Below, piece by piece: positions 45,287 through 54,164 of a stretch of DNA of 64,000 nucleotides. Source of the stretch: an uncultured Bacilli bacterium. Its GTDB lineage: Bacteria > Bacillota_I > Bacilli_A > RF39 > UBA660. The position numbers and the translations under genes are program-made. Location: NCBI GenBank assembly GCA_934130175.1, contig CAKOXP010000004.1:1-64000 (forward strand), in the 5' to 3' direction. Below the pieces are notes generated by a model that was not told the origin of the DNA, made no database searches, and saw only the letters and a program-made list of their open reading frames with translations. The first letter of the stretch is position 1. Each line of letters starts with the position of its first letter.

Positions 45287-47770
45287 ATGGCAGTAGTAGG
45301 GTTAGATATTGATGGTGTACTTACTGATATACACAAGTTTCAATTAGAAAAAGGAGAAAAATTTTTTAAAGAAAAATTTCAAAAAGATGTAATTAATCGT
45401 GATGCTCAAGAGATTGATGAAATTTTTGGGTGTGATGAAAAAGAAAGCAGAGCATTCTGGACTAAGTATTTAATGAAATATAGTATAGCGGAAAAGGCAA
45501 GAAATGGTGCAGGAACATTTACGAAGGCTTTACATGAAAAGGGAGACAAAATAGTTATCATAACTTCTCGTGTTTATACAGAAAGTAATTCAGTATTAGG
45601 AAAAACAATGAGATTCATTGTCGAAGAATGGCTTAAACAAAATAATATTGAATATGATGAAATAGTTTATTGTGATGAAGAAAAAAAAGAAGCTATTAAA
45701 TTAAATAATATTACTGTTATGATAGAGGATAGTCCTAAAAATATAGAAGAATTAAGCAAGCTTACTAATGTTGTAGTTATGGATAATCCATATAATAAGG
45801 ATATTTCAGGTCATAATATTAGTAGGATCTTTGGATTTGATCAGGACGCATTGAAAACAATGGATAAAATAAGAAATACTTATGATTCATTGATAGTTGA
45901 TGAGATTAAACCATTGTCAGGGAAACCTTCAATAGATAAACCTTGGTTGAGATATTATACTTATGGACAAGTATCTGGAAGAATTCCTAATGTTAAAATT
46001 TATGATTATATGTATTTAAATAATAGATGGAATAGACATGGAGAAGCAATTAACTATTTTGATAGAAGTATTTCATTTGGTAAATTATTTAATGATATAG
46101 AAGTTTGCGCAAAGGCGCTAAAGGCAAATGGTATTGAAAAAGGTGATATTGTAACTATATGTATGCCTAATACTCCAGAAGTACTTGTTACCTTTTATGC
46201 ATTAAATAGAATTGGTGCAATAGCTAATATGGTTCATCCCTTATCAAAAAAGAATGCTATTAAGGATTTTGTTAATGAAACTGATTCTAAGATGCTATTT
46301 ATGTTTGATGATTGTTATAATGAAGTAAAAGAAATTATTAAAGATACTAATATTTCTAAGGCTGTTGTTATATCAGCAAAGGATTCTATGCCTATGCCTT
46401 TATCTCAAATTTATGGTATAAAACAAAAAGGTGAATGCAGTTTCTACAAAGAAAAACTTGACGATGTTTATGTGACTTGGAAAGAATTTATGAAAGATGC
46501 TAAAAATTATAAGAGTGATGGAGTTCTTGATACTGAATATGAACCTAATACTCCAGCTGTTATTCTTCATACTGGTGGTACAACTGGTAAATCAAAGGGT
46601 GCAGTTTTATCTAACGATAATTTTAATGGTATGGTTCATCAATATGGTATAGCTGCAGATTTTACAAAGGGTGACAAAATGGTAGCTGTTATGCCAGTAT
46701 TCCATGGATTTGGTTTATGTAATTCAATGCATATGCCAATGTGTTTAAGGGCGTCTACTATTTTGATTCCACAATTTAATAGTAAAACATTCCCACGTTT
46801 GGTTGAAAAACATAAACCAGAACATATTATGGGTGTTCCAACTTTATGGGAAGCTGTAACAAGTAATAAAAAATTTGATGGTATGGATCTTTCGTTCTTT
46901 AAATATGTAGTATCAGGTGGAGATACCATGAAAGACGATTTTGAACAAAGGGTCAATAAATTCCTAGAGGATCATAATTCTGCATCTAAAATAACAAAGG
47001 GATATGGCTTGACTGAAGCTGTTGCCAGTGCTACTTTTACTTTTGAAAATTGTAATAAAATAGGTAGTATAGGTATTCCTTTAGTAAGTAGTACTGTAAA
47101 AATAATTGAATATGATACAGAAAAACAGGACGAAGATGGTATTAATACTAAAGAAGAATTAGGTTATAATGAACAAGGTGAAATATGTATATCTGGTCCT
47201 ACTGTGATGATGGAGTATTATAATAATCCTGAGGAAACGAGTAAAGATATTAGATTACATGATGATGGAAAGTTATGGTTACATACAGGTGATATTGGAT
47301 ATATAAAAGAAGATGGAACTTTATATTTTACAGATCGTTCCAAGAGAATGATTATTGTAAGTGGTGTAAATGTTTATCCTACTGAAATTGAACAAGTGAT
47401 TACTGATAATGAAAAAGTAGATGCTTGTGCAGTAGTTTCGATGCCTCATAAATATAAACAACATGTTCCAAAGGCATATATTGTGCCAAATAAAGATAAA
47501 AATTTAGATGAGTCTGATATTGTTGATTTAATTAATGATTGTAATGAAAAAATTCCAAATAATTATTATAGGCCTTATCAGTTTGAATTTGTTGATGCCT
47601 TGCCAAAAACTCCATTAGGTAAAGTAGACTTTTTGAAATTAGAAAAAGATGCTATAAAGGATGCAGATATGACTTATAGAAAAGTTAGTACTGATAGTAT
47701 GGATTTAGAAATTCATGATAAGAATGTTAAGGTTTTAAAATACAATCATTCTAAAGGCAGAGGAAAGTAA
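45287..47770 (+). CDS. HAD-like phosphatase domain fused to an acyl-CoA synthetase (ANL superfamily)
   Basis: Residues 1-~185 form a HAD domain: VGLDIDGVLTDI (D7, D9), IIITSR (motif II) and MIEDSPKNIEEL (motif IV), close to 5'-nucleotidase-type HADs. Residues ~225-827 are an adenylating acyl-CoA synthetase: ILHTGGTTGKSKG near 430, the KGYGLTEAVAS motif, LHTGDIGYIKEDG, RSKRMIIVSGVNVYP and PKTPLGKVDFLKLE with the catalytic Lys. Both halves look active. ATG 45287 has GAAGGGGGA upstream. One base separates it from a PlsC-like acyltransferase, suggesting fatty-acid activation feeding phospholipid or glycolipid synthesis, with the HAD removing a phosphate; that link is inferred. Confidence 0.85.
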   Translation: MAVVGLDIDGVLTDIHKFQLEKGEKFFKEKFQKDVINRDAQEIDEIFGCDEKESRAFWTKYLMKYSIAEKARNGAGTFTKALHEKGDKIVIITSRVYTESNSVLGKTMRFIVEEWLKQNNIEYDEIVYCDEEKKEAIKLNNITVMIEDSPKNIEELSKLTNVVVMDNPYNKDISGHNISRIFGFDQDALKTMDKIRNTYDSLIVDEIKPLSGKPSIDKPWLRYYTYGQVSGRIPNVKIYDYMYLNNRWNRHGEAINYFDRSISFGKLFNDIEVCAKALKANGIEKGDIVTICMPNTPEVLVTFYALNRIGAIANMVHPLSKKNAIKDFVNETDSKMLFMFDDCYNEVKEIIKDTNISKAVVISAKDSMPMPLSQIYGIKQKGECSFYKEKLDDVYVTWKEFMKDAKNYKSDGVLDTEYEPNTPAVILHTGGTTGKSKGAVLSNDNFNGMVHQYGIAADFTKGDKMVAVMPVFHGFGLCNSMHMPMCLRASTILIPQFNSKTFPRLVEKHKPEHIMGVPTLWEAVTSNKKFDGMDLSFFKYVVSGGDTMKDDFEQRVNKFLEDHNSASKITKGYGLTEAVASATFTFENCNKIGSIGIPLVSSTVKIIEYDTEKQDEDGINTKEELGYNEQGEICISGPTVMMEYYNNPEETSKDIRLHDDGKLWLHTGDIGYIKEDGTLYFTDRSKRMIIVSGVNVYPTEIEQVITDNEKVDACAVVSMPHKYKQHVPKAYIVPNKDKNLDESDIVDLINDCNEKIPNNYYRPYQFEFVDALPKTPLGKVDFLKLEKDAIKDADMTYRKVSTDSMDLEIHDKNVKVLKYNHSKGRGK

Positions 47771-47771
47771 T

Positions 47772-48563
47772 ATGAAAAATGATTTAAGAAAATATGATAA
47801 AACCTATCAGGCAAGCAGGATAGTTCTTACACCATTATTTAAAATGGCATACCATCCGATTGTTTTAAATAAAGAAAATATTCCAAAAAATGGTTCAGCT
47901 ATTTTATGTGGTAATCATCTACATGTATGGGATCAAGTGCCTGTTATTTGTTCAACTGATAGAGTTATTCATTGGATGGCAAAAAAAGAATATTTTGAAT
48001 CAAAGTTGGCCTGGATGTATAAATTAACAGGGTGTATACCAGTCGATAGAGAAGGAGATGCTTCTATTGCTAAGAATACTGCTGAAGAGTATTTAAAAAA
48101 TGGAGCAGTTGTTGGTATTTTCCCTGAAGGAACTAGAAACCAATATCAGGTAGCTAAAAATAAGTTAGATGAGCTGTATTCTTTGTATCCGTTTTTGAAA
48201 AATGGAGATGATGATAATATTAAGAGTGATGAGATTGCTGAGCTATTTGAACAAAGAAAATTACTTTTGGAAAGAATGCAACAACAAGAACAAGTTTACT
48301 CTGATAAAGGTATAGTAATAAATAAAGAGGATGAATTGTTAGCATTTCACTTTGGAGCAGTGTCTATGGCCCGTAAGACAGATGCACTTGTTGTACCATT
48401 TGCAGTAAATGGTAATTATAAAATGAATAATGATAATTTAATTGTTAATTTTGGTGAACCATATAAAGTTGAGTCTGATGACTTAGAATTTGAAAAGGAT
48501 AAACTACAGAAAAAAGTAGCAGTCTTAATAAAAGAAAATAAAAAGTATACAGGAAAAAGATAA
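47772..48563 (+). CDS. 1-acyl-sn-glycerol-3-phosphate acyltransferase-like (PlsC family)
   Basis: PlsC-family acyltransferase with the H-x4-D motif in CGNHLHVWDQVPV and the FPEGTRN motif, plus GCIPVDREGDAS between them. A charged insert of ~60 residues (LKNGDDDNIKSDEIAELFEQ) separates FPEGTRN from GAVSMARKTDALVVPFAVNG, making it longer than a typical PlsC. It is co-transcribed with the HAD-acyl-CoA synthetase gene. The acceptor (lysophosphatidate or another lipid) is not known. Confidence 0.82.
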   Translation: MKNDLRKYDKTYQASRIVLTPLFKMAYHPIVLNKENIPKNGSAILCGNHLHVWDQVPVICSTDRVIHWMAKKEYFESKLAWMYKLTGCIPVDREGDASIAKNTAEEYLKNGAVVGIFPEGTRNQYQVAKNKLDELYSLYPFLKNGDDDNIKSDEIAELFEQRKLLLERMQQQEQVYSDKGIVINKEDELLAFHFGAVSMARKTDALVVPFAVNGNYKMNNDNLIVNFGEPYKVESDDLEFEKDKLQKKVAVLIKENKKYTGKR

Positions 48564-48584
48564 TTCTTTCTTTTTCTTTTTTTT
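48553..48584 (+). terminator. Terminator after the acyltransferase gene
   Basis: GAAAAAGA (48553-48560) and TCTTTTTC (48569-48576) with a long T-run; the stop codon is at the edge of the stem. Confidence 0.6.
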
Positions 48585-48622
48585 ATGTTATAATGAAAGT
48601 AGTAGGATTGGAGAGAGTTGTG

Positions 48623-50488
48623 ATGAATAGTAGTATATTTTTTCAAATATGTAGTTTATTTTATATATCTTTATTATTAATAATATATTTTTCCAAGAGA
48701 AGACTTGGAATAGTAGAAAATAAAATATATATTATATTAGCTGTTACCAATTTAATTGGTTTAATTCTTGATATTAGTAGTGTTTATACAATTTCTAATA
48801 TGGGTAGATATCCTATTCTAAACCAGTTTATATCTAAAGCATATCTTGTTTATTTACTTAGTTGGATGTTTTTATTTACTATTTATGTATTTATAATATC
48901 TACGAATAAAAAAAGTGATAAAAACAAGACTGAGTTGCATTTATCAGATTATAAAAATAAGGTATATCCTGCGACTATTTTATATTTTATATTTCTTATT
49001 CTGACAATTATATTGCCTTTATACTATAAAGATAATGGAAATGTTATATATTCTTATGGACCTAGTACTAATTTATTATATTTCGTTAGCGGATTATGTA
49101 TATTTACTTGGCTTATATGTTTGCTTCTTAATTTTAAACAAATAAAGCAAAAAAAATATGTTCCTATTTTTGCATTTTTGGTAATAGGTACTTTGGTAAC
49201 TATTATTCAGGGGTCACATCCGGAATATTTACTTATGACATCTATGGAAACATTTATAACATTTTTGATGTACTTCACAATTGAAAATCCTGATATGAAA
49301 CTTATTAATGAATTAAATATAGCTAAAGATCAAGCTGTTAAAGCAAACAATGCTAAAAGTGAGTTTTTATCAAGTATGTCACATGAGATAAGAACTCCTT
49401 TAAATGCAATTGTTGGTTTTTCCCAAGCTTTACAAGAAGAAGATTTACCAGAACAAGCAAAAGAAGAAGTAAAAGACATTGTTATGGCATCTAATGGTCT
49501 TCTTGAAATAGTAAATGGAATTTTAGATATTTCTAAAATAGAAGCCAATAAGATTGAAATAGTAAATAGTGAATATAATTTCAAAGATATATATGATAAT
49601 TTACTTGCACTAACTAAAGCAAGACTTGGTGATAAACCATTAGAAATAAGAACTAGTTATGATCCAACTATTCCTACAACTTTATATGGAGATCACACTA
49701 GAGTTCAACAAGTAATATTAAATATATTAACAAATTCTATCAAATACACTAGACAAGGTTTTATTGATTTTAGAGTTAGTTGTATCGTTAATGGCGAAAT
49801 TTGTCGTTTAATAATATCAGTAGAAGACTCTGGTATTGGTATTAAACAAGAAAATATTTCTAAATTATTCTCCAAGTTTGAACGCCTAGACTTAGATAAA
49901 AACATAACTATTGAAGGAACTGGTCTTGGACTTGCGATTACTAAGAAATTAATTGAATTAATGCAAGGTACAATTGTAGTTCAAAGTGAATATGGCAAAG
50001 GTTCTAAATTTACTATTGCTATCGATCAAAGGATAATTAATAAACCAAAAGAGGAACAAATTGATGTTATTGGAACGTCTTCTAATAAAGAAGCTAATAC
50101 TAATACAGTTGTTGATGTTTCTGGTAAAAAGATTTTAATAGTTGATGATAATAAAATAAATTTAAAAGTAGCAGAACGTTTACTTGAAAAATATAATCTT
50201 GATATTACAACAGTAGATAGTGGTATGATGTGTATTCAAAAAGTAAATGAACCAAATAACTATGATTTAGTTTTAATGGATGATATGATGCCAGGTATGA
50301 GTGGTGTTGAAACTCTTCATAAATTAAAAGAAAATCCAAACTTTAATATTCCAGTAGTAGCGTTAACTGCTAATGCTATTAGTGGTATGAAAGAAAAGTA
50401 TTTAAGTGAAGGATTTAATGATTATTTAGCAAAGCCAATCGATAAAAATGAATTAAATAATATTGTCGTAAAATGGTTGAATAAATAA
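48623..50488 (+). CDS. Hybrid sensor histidine kinase (7TM sensor, HisKA, HATPase, receiver)
   Basis: About seven hydrophobic segments cover residues 1-225, forming a membrane sensor similar to the histidine-kinase 7TM type. HisKA follows (MSHEIRTPLNAIVGF, phospho-His near 254), then HATPase_c with NILTNSIKYT, DSGIGI and GTGLGLAIT. A receiver domain begins at ILIVDDNKINLKVAERLL with phospho-acceptor Asp in LVLMDDMMPGMSG (near 551). No HPt domain is in the chain, but the next two genes supply HPt domains. ATG 48623 follows GGAGAGAG. The ligand is unknown. Confidence 0.88.
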   Translation: MNSSIFFQICSLFYISLLLIIYFSKRRLGIVENKIYIILAVTNLIGLILDISSVYTISNMGRYPILNQFISKAYLVYLLSWMFLFTIYVFIISTNKKSDKNKTELHLSDYKNKVYPATILYFIFLILTIILPLYYKDNGNVIYSYGPSTNLLYFVSGLCIFTWLICLLLNFKQIKQKKYVPIFAFLVIGTLVTIIQGSHPEYLLMTSMETFITFLMYFTIENPDMKLINELNIAKDQAVKANNAKSEFLSSMSHEIRTPLNAIVGFSQALQEEDLPEQAKEEVKDIVMASNGLLEIVNGILDISKIEANKIEIVNSEYNFKDIYDNLLALTKARLGDKPLEIRTSYDPTIPTTLYGDHTRVQQVILNILTNSIKYTRQGFIDFRVSCIVNGEICRLIISVEDSGIGIKQENISKLFSKFERLDLDKNITIEGTGLGLAITKKLIELMQGTIVVQSEYGKGSKFTIAIDQRIINKPKEEQIDVIGTSSNKEANTNTVVDVSGKKILIVDDNKINLKVAERLLEKYNLDITTVDSGMMCIQKVNEPNNYDLVLMDDMMPGMSGVETLHKLKENPNFNIPVVALTANAISGMKEKYLSEGFNDYLAKPIDKNELNNIVVKWLNK

Positions 50489-50529
50489 TTAATTATGCTA
50501 TAATTTAGATAAGAATAAGGAGAGTATAT

Positions 50530-51357
50530 ATGGATAATACAATGATTTTGAAAACAAATGGAATAGATGTAGATAAAGGTTTAGAATTACTTGGCGATAT
50601 GTCTATGTATAATTCAATTTTAAAAGAGTTTTATGATGGTTATTATAATAGAATGAAAAAAATAGAAGCTTTAAAACTAAGTTCTGATATGGCAAATTAT
50701 GCAATAGAGGTTCATTCCTTAAAAAGTGATTCTAAATATTTAGGATTTACTAAGCTTGCAGAACTTGCATACAATCATGAAATGGCTAGTAAAGCAGGGG
50801 ATATTACTAGTGTTAATCTTCATTATAATGAATTAGTAATTGAAGGTAATCGTGTAATTAGAGTTGTTCAAGAATACTTTATGAAAAACAGTGAAAATCC
50901 TGATTCTAATAGCGAAGCTTCTATTGATACTGCACCTTCTGAGGATGTAGTTATGATTTCTAAAGAAGATATAGATAATGCAGGTCAAGCTATTTTGGTT
51001 GCAGATGACTCTGTAATAATTCGTGATTTCGTAAAAGAAATTTTCCATGATAATTATAGTGTGTTAATGGCTAAAGATGGAAGAGAAGTAATAAATATAA
51101 TTAATTCAAATTCTAATATAGCTGCCTTACTTTTAGATTTAAATATGCCAGGAGTAGATGGCTTTGCAGTTCTTGATTATTTTAAGGAACATGATTTATT
51201 TAAAAAGATTCCTGTTTCTATTATATCTGGAGCAAATGATAAAGCGTCAATTGATAAAGCATTCTCATACAACATTGTAGATATGCTTAATAAACCATTT
51301 AATAAAAATAATGTTAAATTAGTAGTAGAAAAGACTATTGCATCAAAAAGTATTTAA
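50530..51357 (+). CDS. HPt-receiver response regulator 1
   Basis: N-terminal HPt domain with AIEVHSLKSDSKYLGF (phospho-His in HSLKSD) and a C-terminal receiver starting ILVADDSVIIRDFVKEIF with Asp in ALLLDLNMPGVDGF. There is no output domain. The opening LKTNGIDVDKGLELLGDMSMYNS is shared with the next gene. It takes part in a phosphorelay downstream of the hybrid kinase. It is 275 residues long. Confidence 0.85.
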   Translation: MDNTMILKTNGIDVDKGLELLGDMSMYNSILKEFYDGYYNRMKKIEALKLSSDMANYAIEVHSLKSDSKYLGFTKLAELAYNHEMASKAGDITSVNLHYNELVIEGNRVIRVVQEYFMKNSENPDSNSEASIDTAPSEDVVMISKEDIDNAGQAILVADDSVIIRDFVKEIFHDNYSVLMAKDGREVINIINSNSNIAALLLDLNMPGVDGFAVLDYFKEHDLFKKIPVSIISGANDKASIDKAFSYNIVDMLNKPFNKNNVKLVVEKTIASKSI

Positions 51358-51374
51358 TAGATAGGAGAATGTAT

Positions 51375-52172
51375 ATGTATGATGTAAATTTACTTACATC
51401 TAATGGAGTAGATGTAGCAAAAGCCTTAGAACTATTTGGTGATATGGATATGTATAATTCAACACTAAATGATTTTATAAAAGAGATTTATAATAGATTA
51501 GAAAGAATAAAGAAATTTAAAGAAATTTCAGATATGGCAAATTATGCAATAGAGGTGCATGCTTTAAAAAGTGATTCAAAATACTTTGGTTTTACAAAAC
51601 TTGCAGAACTTGCCTTCAACCATGAAATGGAAAGTAAGAAAAATAATATGTTTTATATTATGGATCATTATGATGAATTAATGACTGAAGCTAAAAGAAT
51701 AGTAGTTTTAATAGAAAAATACATGGGAATAGAATCAAGTGGTATCAAACAAGAAGAAGTTGTTGATAATAGTAATGTAATTCTAAAAGATAAAACTATT
51801 CTAGTTGTAGATGACTCTAATGTAACAAGAAATTTTGTTCAAAAGATATTTTCAAGTCAATATAATTGTTTAGTTGCGACTGATGGTAATGAAGCAATTA
51901 ATATTATTTCAAATAACCTAAATAATAAAATAGTTGCAGTTTTACTAGATTTAAATATGCCAGGTTTAAATGGTTTTGATGTTTTAGAATATTTTAAAAC
52001 AAATAATTTATTTTCTTTAATACCCGTTTCTATTATTACCAGTGATAATTCTAAAGAAACAAGAGATAAGGTATTCTCATATGGTGTTGTGGATATTTTG
52101 GTAAAACCATTTAATGAAAGAGATGTAAAACTAGTTCTTGATAAAACAATATATTTCAACGATCAACTATAA
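51375..52172 (+). CDS. HPt-receiver response regulator 2 (tandem paralogue)
   Basis: Same layout: HPt with AIEVHALKSDSKYFGF, then a receiver with ILVVDDSNVTRNFVQKIF and Asp in VLLDLNMPGLNGF. It is clearly a duplicate of the upstream gene. ATG 51375 gives proper spacing from AGGAG; ATG 51369 is too close. Two phosphoacceptor proteins with no output domain suggest branching or a phosphate sink. Confidence 0.85.
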   Translation: MYDVNLLTSNGVDVAKALELFGDMDMYNSTLNDFIKEIYNRLERIKKFKEISDMANYAIEVHALKSDSKYFGFTKLAELAFNHEMESKKNNMFYIMDHYDELMTEAKRIVVLIEKYMGIESSGIKQEEVVDNSNVILKDKTILVVDDSNVTRNFVQKIFSSQYNCLVATDGNEAINIISNNLNNKIVAVLLDLNMPGLNGFDVLEYFKTNNLFSLIPVSIITSDNSKETRDKVFSYGVVDILVKPFNERDVKLVLDKTIYFNDQL

Positions 52173-52185
52173 TAGTTGATTTTTT
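52162..52185 (+). terminator. Terminator after the HPt-receiver pair
   Basis: ATCAACT (52162-52168) and AGTTGAT (52174-52180), loop ATAAT, then Ts. It overlaps the stop codon. Confidence 0.72.
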
Positions 52186-52230
52186 CTTTTGGAGAATCTA
52201 TAATATTATGAAAAAAGTAGGTGAAATATT

Positions 52231-53004
52231 ATGTATGGATATAGTGTAATTGAAACATTAGATTTTGAAATAGTTAATGTTCAAATATCAGATAATTATT
52301 TAAAAAATGGAAAAATTAGACTGTCTGATTATTTTATAAGAAAAGATGTCCTAACAGAAAGTGATATTATCGCTGATACCATTAGCAAAATGAAATGTAA
52401 GGAAAATATAGATGATGAGTATAATGAAAGGTTTAGTCATAATTACTCAATTGACGATATTTTAGAACTACTTGTATTCGACTTAGATGCATATTCTCTA
52501 TTATATAAAGTTCCACCTATCAAAATTTCTAACGTTGAATGGGAATTGTTATTTTATGAATTAGGAAAGTACTATCATAATAGAGGTATAGATGATTTCT
52601 ATATTGAAGACATGATATCTCTAAATAAAATGGCTGTTTCAAAAGCAATGGTTTATGAAGATGATACAATTTCATTAAATACTTATATTTGGTCATTAAG
52701 ATATTTAGAATCAAATATAATAACAGAAAGAAATTTGGAAGATATCACTTCACAACTTTCTTCTACATTTGGTATTGATGCTTTGAGTTTAATAAAAAAC
52801 GAAACTGGAAAAGTTGGATGTCTTAATAAGTCTTTTGATTTTGAGTTTGATGTCGGTTCAAAGGATGAAATGATAAAGACTTTAGTTAATGATGGATATA
52901 AGATTGAAGATCCTAATCTTATAAAAAAAGATGATTCCTCAACATATGATAAACCTAAACAAAAAGTAGTTAAATTTAGTGATTATGCAAATAGTAAAAA
53001 ATAA
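52231..53004 (+). CDS. Uncharacterised acidic soluble protein
   Basis: I do not recognise it. The 257-residue protein has no signal peptide or TM segment; the middle is helical (WELLFYELGKYYHNRGIDDF). The end is Lys-rich (DKPKQKVVKFSDYANSKK). ATG 52231 has GTAGGTGAA upstream. It ends just before the rplU promoter and is likely its own unit or the tail of the phosphorelay group. Confidence 0.65.
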   Translation: MYGYSVIETLDFEIVNVQISDNYLKNGKIRLSDYFIRKDVLTESDIIADTISKMKCKENIDDEYNERFSHNYSIDDILELLVFDLDAYSLLYKVPPIKISNVEWELLFYELGKYYHNRGIDDFYIEDMISLNKMAVSKAMVYEDDTISLNTYIWSLRYLESNIITERNLEDITSQLSSTFGIDALSLIKNETGKVGCLNKSFDFEFDVGSKDEMIKTLVNDGYKIEDPNLIKKDDSSTYDKPKQKVVKFSDYANSKK

Positions 53005-53005
53005 T

Positions 53006-53035
53006 TTGACAGCATATATATTAATATGGTATAAT
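53006..53035 (+). promoter_or_regulatory. Promoter of the rplU operon
   Basis: TTGACA (53006-53011), 18-base spacer, TATAAT (53030-53035). Confidence 0.8.
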
Positions 53036-53041
53036 CTTAAT

Positions 53042-53138
53042 GTTTGATGCCTCATGCTCAAACCGCATTGAAAAGGTAAAAACAGACTTTCTGTACCTTA
53101 AGAGCGAGTCTTAAGTTATATTAAAGGAGGTAAAAGAG
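53042..53138 (+). ncRNA. L21 leader (ribosomal protein autoregulatory leader)
   Basis: About 97 bases between the promoter and rplU. It includes a clear two-tier hairpin: AAGGT...ACCTT enclosing ACAGA...TCTGT near 53073-53100, and GC-richer flanks than its surroundings. Firmicutes have an L21 leader at this place that is thought to bind L21 or S-type proteins. Position and the hairpin support it; a covariance search would confirm. Confidence 0.65.
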
Positions 53139-53441
53139 ATGAATGCAGTAATTAAAGTTGGTGGAAAACAATACTTTGTTAAAGAAAATGATGTAATTTT
53201 CGTTGAAAAATTAAATGCTGAAGCAGGAGATAAAGTAAGTTTTGATCAAGTATTAATGCTTGATAACAAAGTTGGAAATCCATATCTTGAAGGTGCTACT
53301 GTTTTAGGTGAAGTATTAAAGAACGGTAAGCAAAAGAAAATTAGAGTTTTCAAATATAAATCTAAAGATAGATCTAACCGTAGAACTCAAGGACATAGAC
53401 AACCATATACTCAAATCAAAATTACAAAAATTAATGGATAA
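53139..53441 (+). CDS. rplU: 50S ribosomal protein L21
   Basis: NAVIKVGGKQYFVKENDVIFVEKL and the basic end KSKDRSNRRTQGHRQPYTQIKI are diagnostic. It is 100 residues long. AAAGGAGG precedes ATG 53139. First gene of the rplU-prp-rpmA operon. Confidence 0.96.
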   Translation: MNAVIKVGGKQYFVKENDVIFVEKLNAEAGDKVSFDQVLMLDNKVGNPYLEGATVLGEVLKNGKQKKIRVFKYKSKDRSNRRTQGHRQPYTQIKITKING

Positions 53442-53443
53442 TT

Positions 53444-53746
53444 ATGATTAAGGTTAAAGTTGAAAAAAAAGGTGCAAACTATGATAAAGTATCAATTCTA
53501 GGTCATGCTATGTATGATGACTATGGAAAAGATATTGTTTGCAGTGCAGTTAGTAGTATTGTTACTACAACGGTTAATGGATTATTATCATTAAATAGAG
53601 AGTCTATTAATTATTTAGTTAGTAATAAAGGAATGGTTATTACAGTATTAAGTAATGATAGGACTACACAAGTTCTAATTCATAATATGATTAGCTTATT
53701 AAAAGAGTTAGAAAGTAATTATAAAGATAACGTAGAAGTTAAATAA
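53444..53746 (+). CDS. prp: Ribosomal-processing cysteine protease Prp
   Basis: Prp removes the N-terminal extension of L27. The catalytic His is in ILGHAMYDDYG and the Cys in DIVCSAVSSIV, matching the GHA...DIVC(S/A) family pattern. The 100-residue gene lies between rplU and rpmA with 2 bases after rplU, and the substrate site is present in the next gene. Confidence 0.93.
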   Translation: MIKVKVEKKGANYDKVSILGHAMYDDYGKDIVCSAVSSIVTTTVNGLLSLNRESINYLVSNKGMVITVLSNDRTTQVLIHNMISLLKELESNYKDNVEVK

Positions 53747-53758
53747 GGAGGAAAAGTC

Positions 53759-54049
53759 ATGAGATTTTTAAAGTTAGATATCCAATTATTTGCTCACCAT
53801 AAAGGGCAAGGTTCTACTTCTAACGGACGTGATTCAATAGGACGTAGATTAGGTGCTAAAGCTGCTGATGGACAATTTATTACAGCTGGTTCTATTATTT
53901 ATCGTCAACGTGGTACTAAAATTTTTCCTGGTACTAATGTAAGACGTGGTAATGATGATACCCTATATTCTACAGTTGATGGTATTGTTAAATTTGAACG
54001 TTTAGGAAGAGATAAGAAACAAGCATCAGTTTATACAGTTGCAGAATAA
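53759..54049 (+). CDS. rpmA: 50S ribosomal protein L27 with Prp-cleaved extension
   Basis: L27 sits at the peptidyl-transferase centre. The first residues MRFLKLDIQLFAHHKG carry the LDIQLF/AHHKG site cleaved after the Phe by Prp; mature protein starts AHHKGQGSTSNGRDS. The 96-residue protein has the KIFPGTNVRRGNDDTL motif. AAGGAGG precedes ATG 53759. Confidence 0.95.
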   Translation: MRFLKLDIQLFAHHKGQGSTSNGRDSIGRRLGAKAADGQFITAGSIIYRQRGTKIFPGTNVRRGNDDTLYSTVDGIVKFERLGRDKKQASVYTVAE

Positions 54050-54053
54050 GAAT

Positions 54054-54078
54054 AAAATGGCATCTTGCCATTTTTTTT
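54054..54078 (+). terminator. Terminator of the rplU operon
   Basis: AAAATGGCA (54054-54062) and TGCCATTTT (54066-54074), 3-base loop, T-run. Strong. Confidence 0.88.
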
Positions 54079-54164
54079 GTTTATAAATCTTCTATAAAAA
54101 CTATGGTAAATATTTTTAATAAATGGTATACTGTATGTAATATTTATAATATAAGGAGTAGAGT

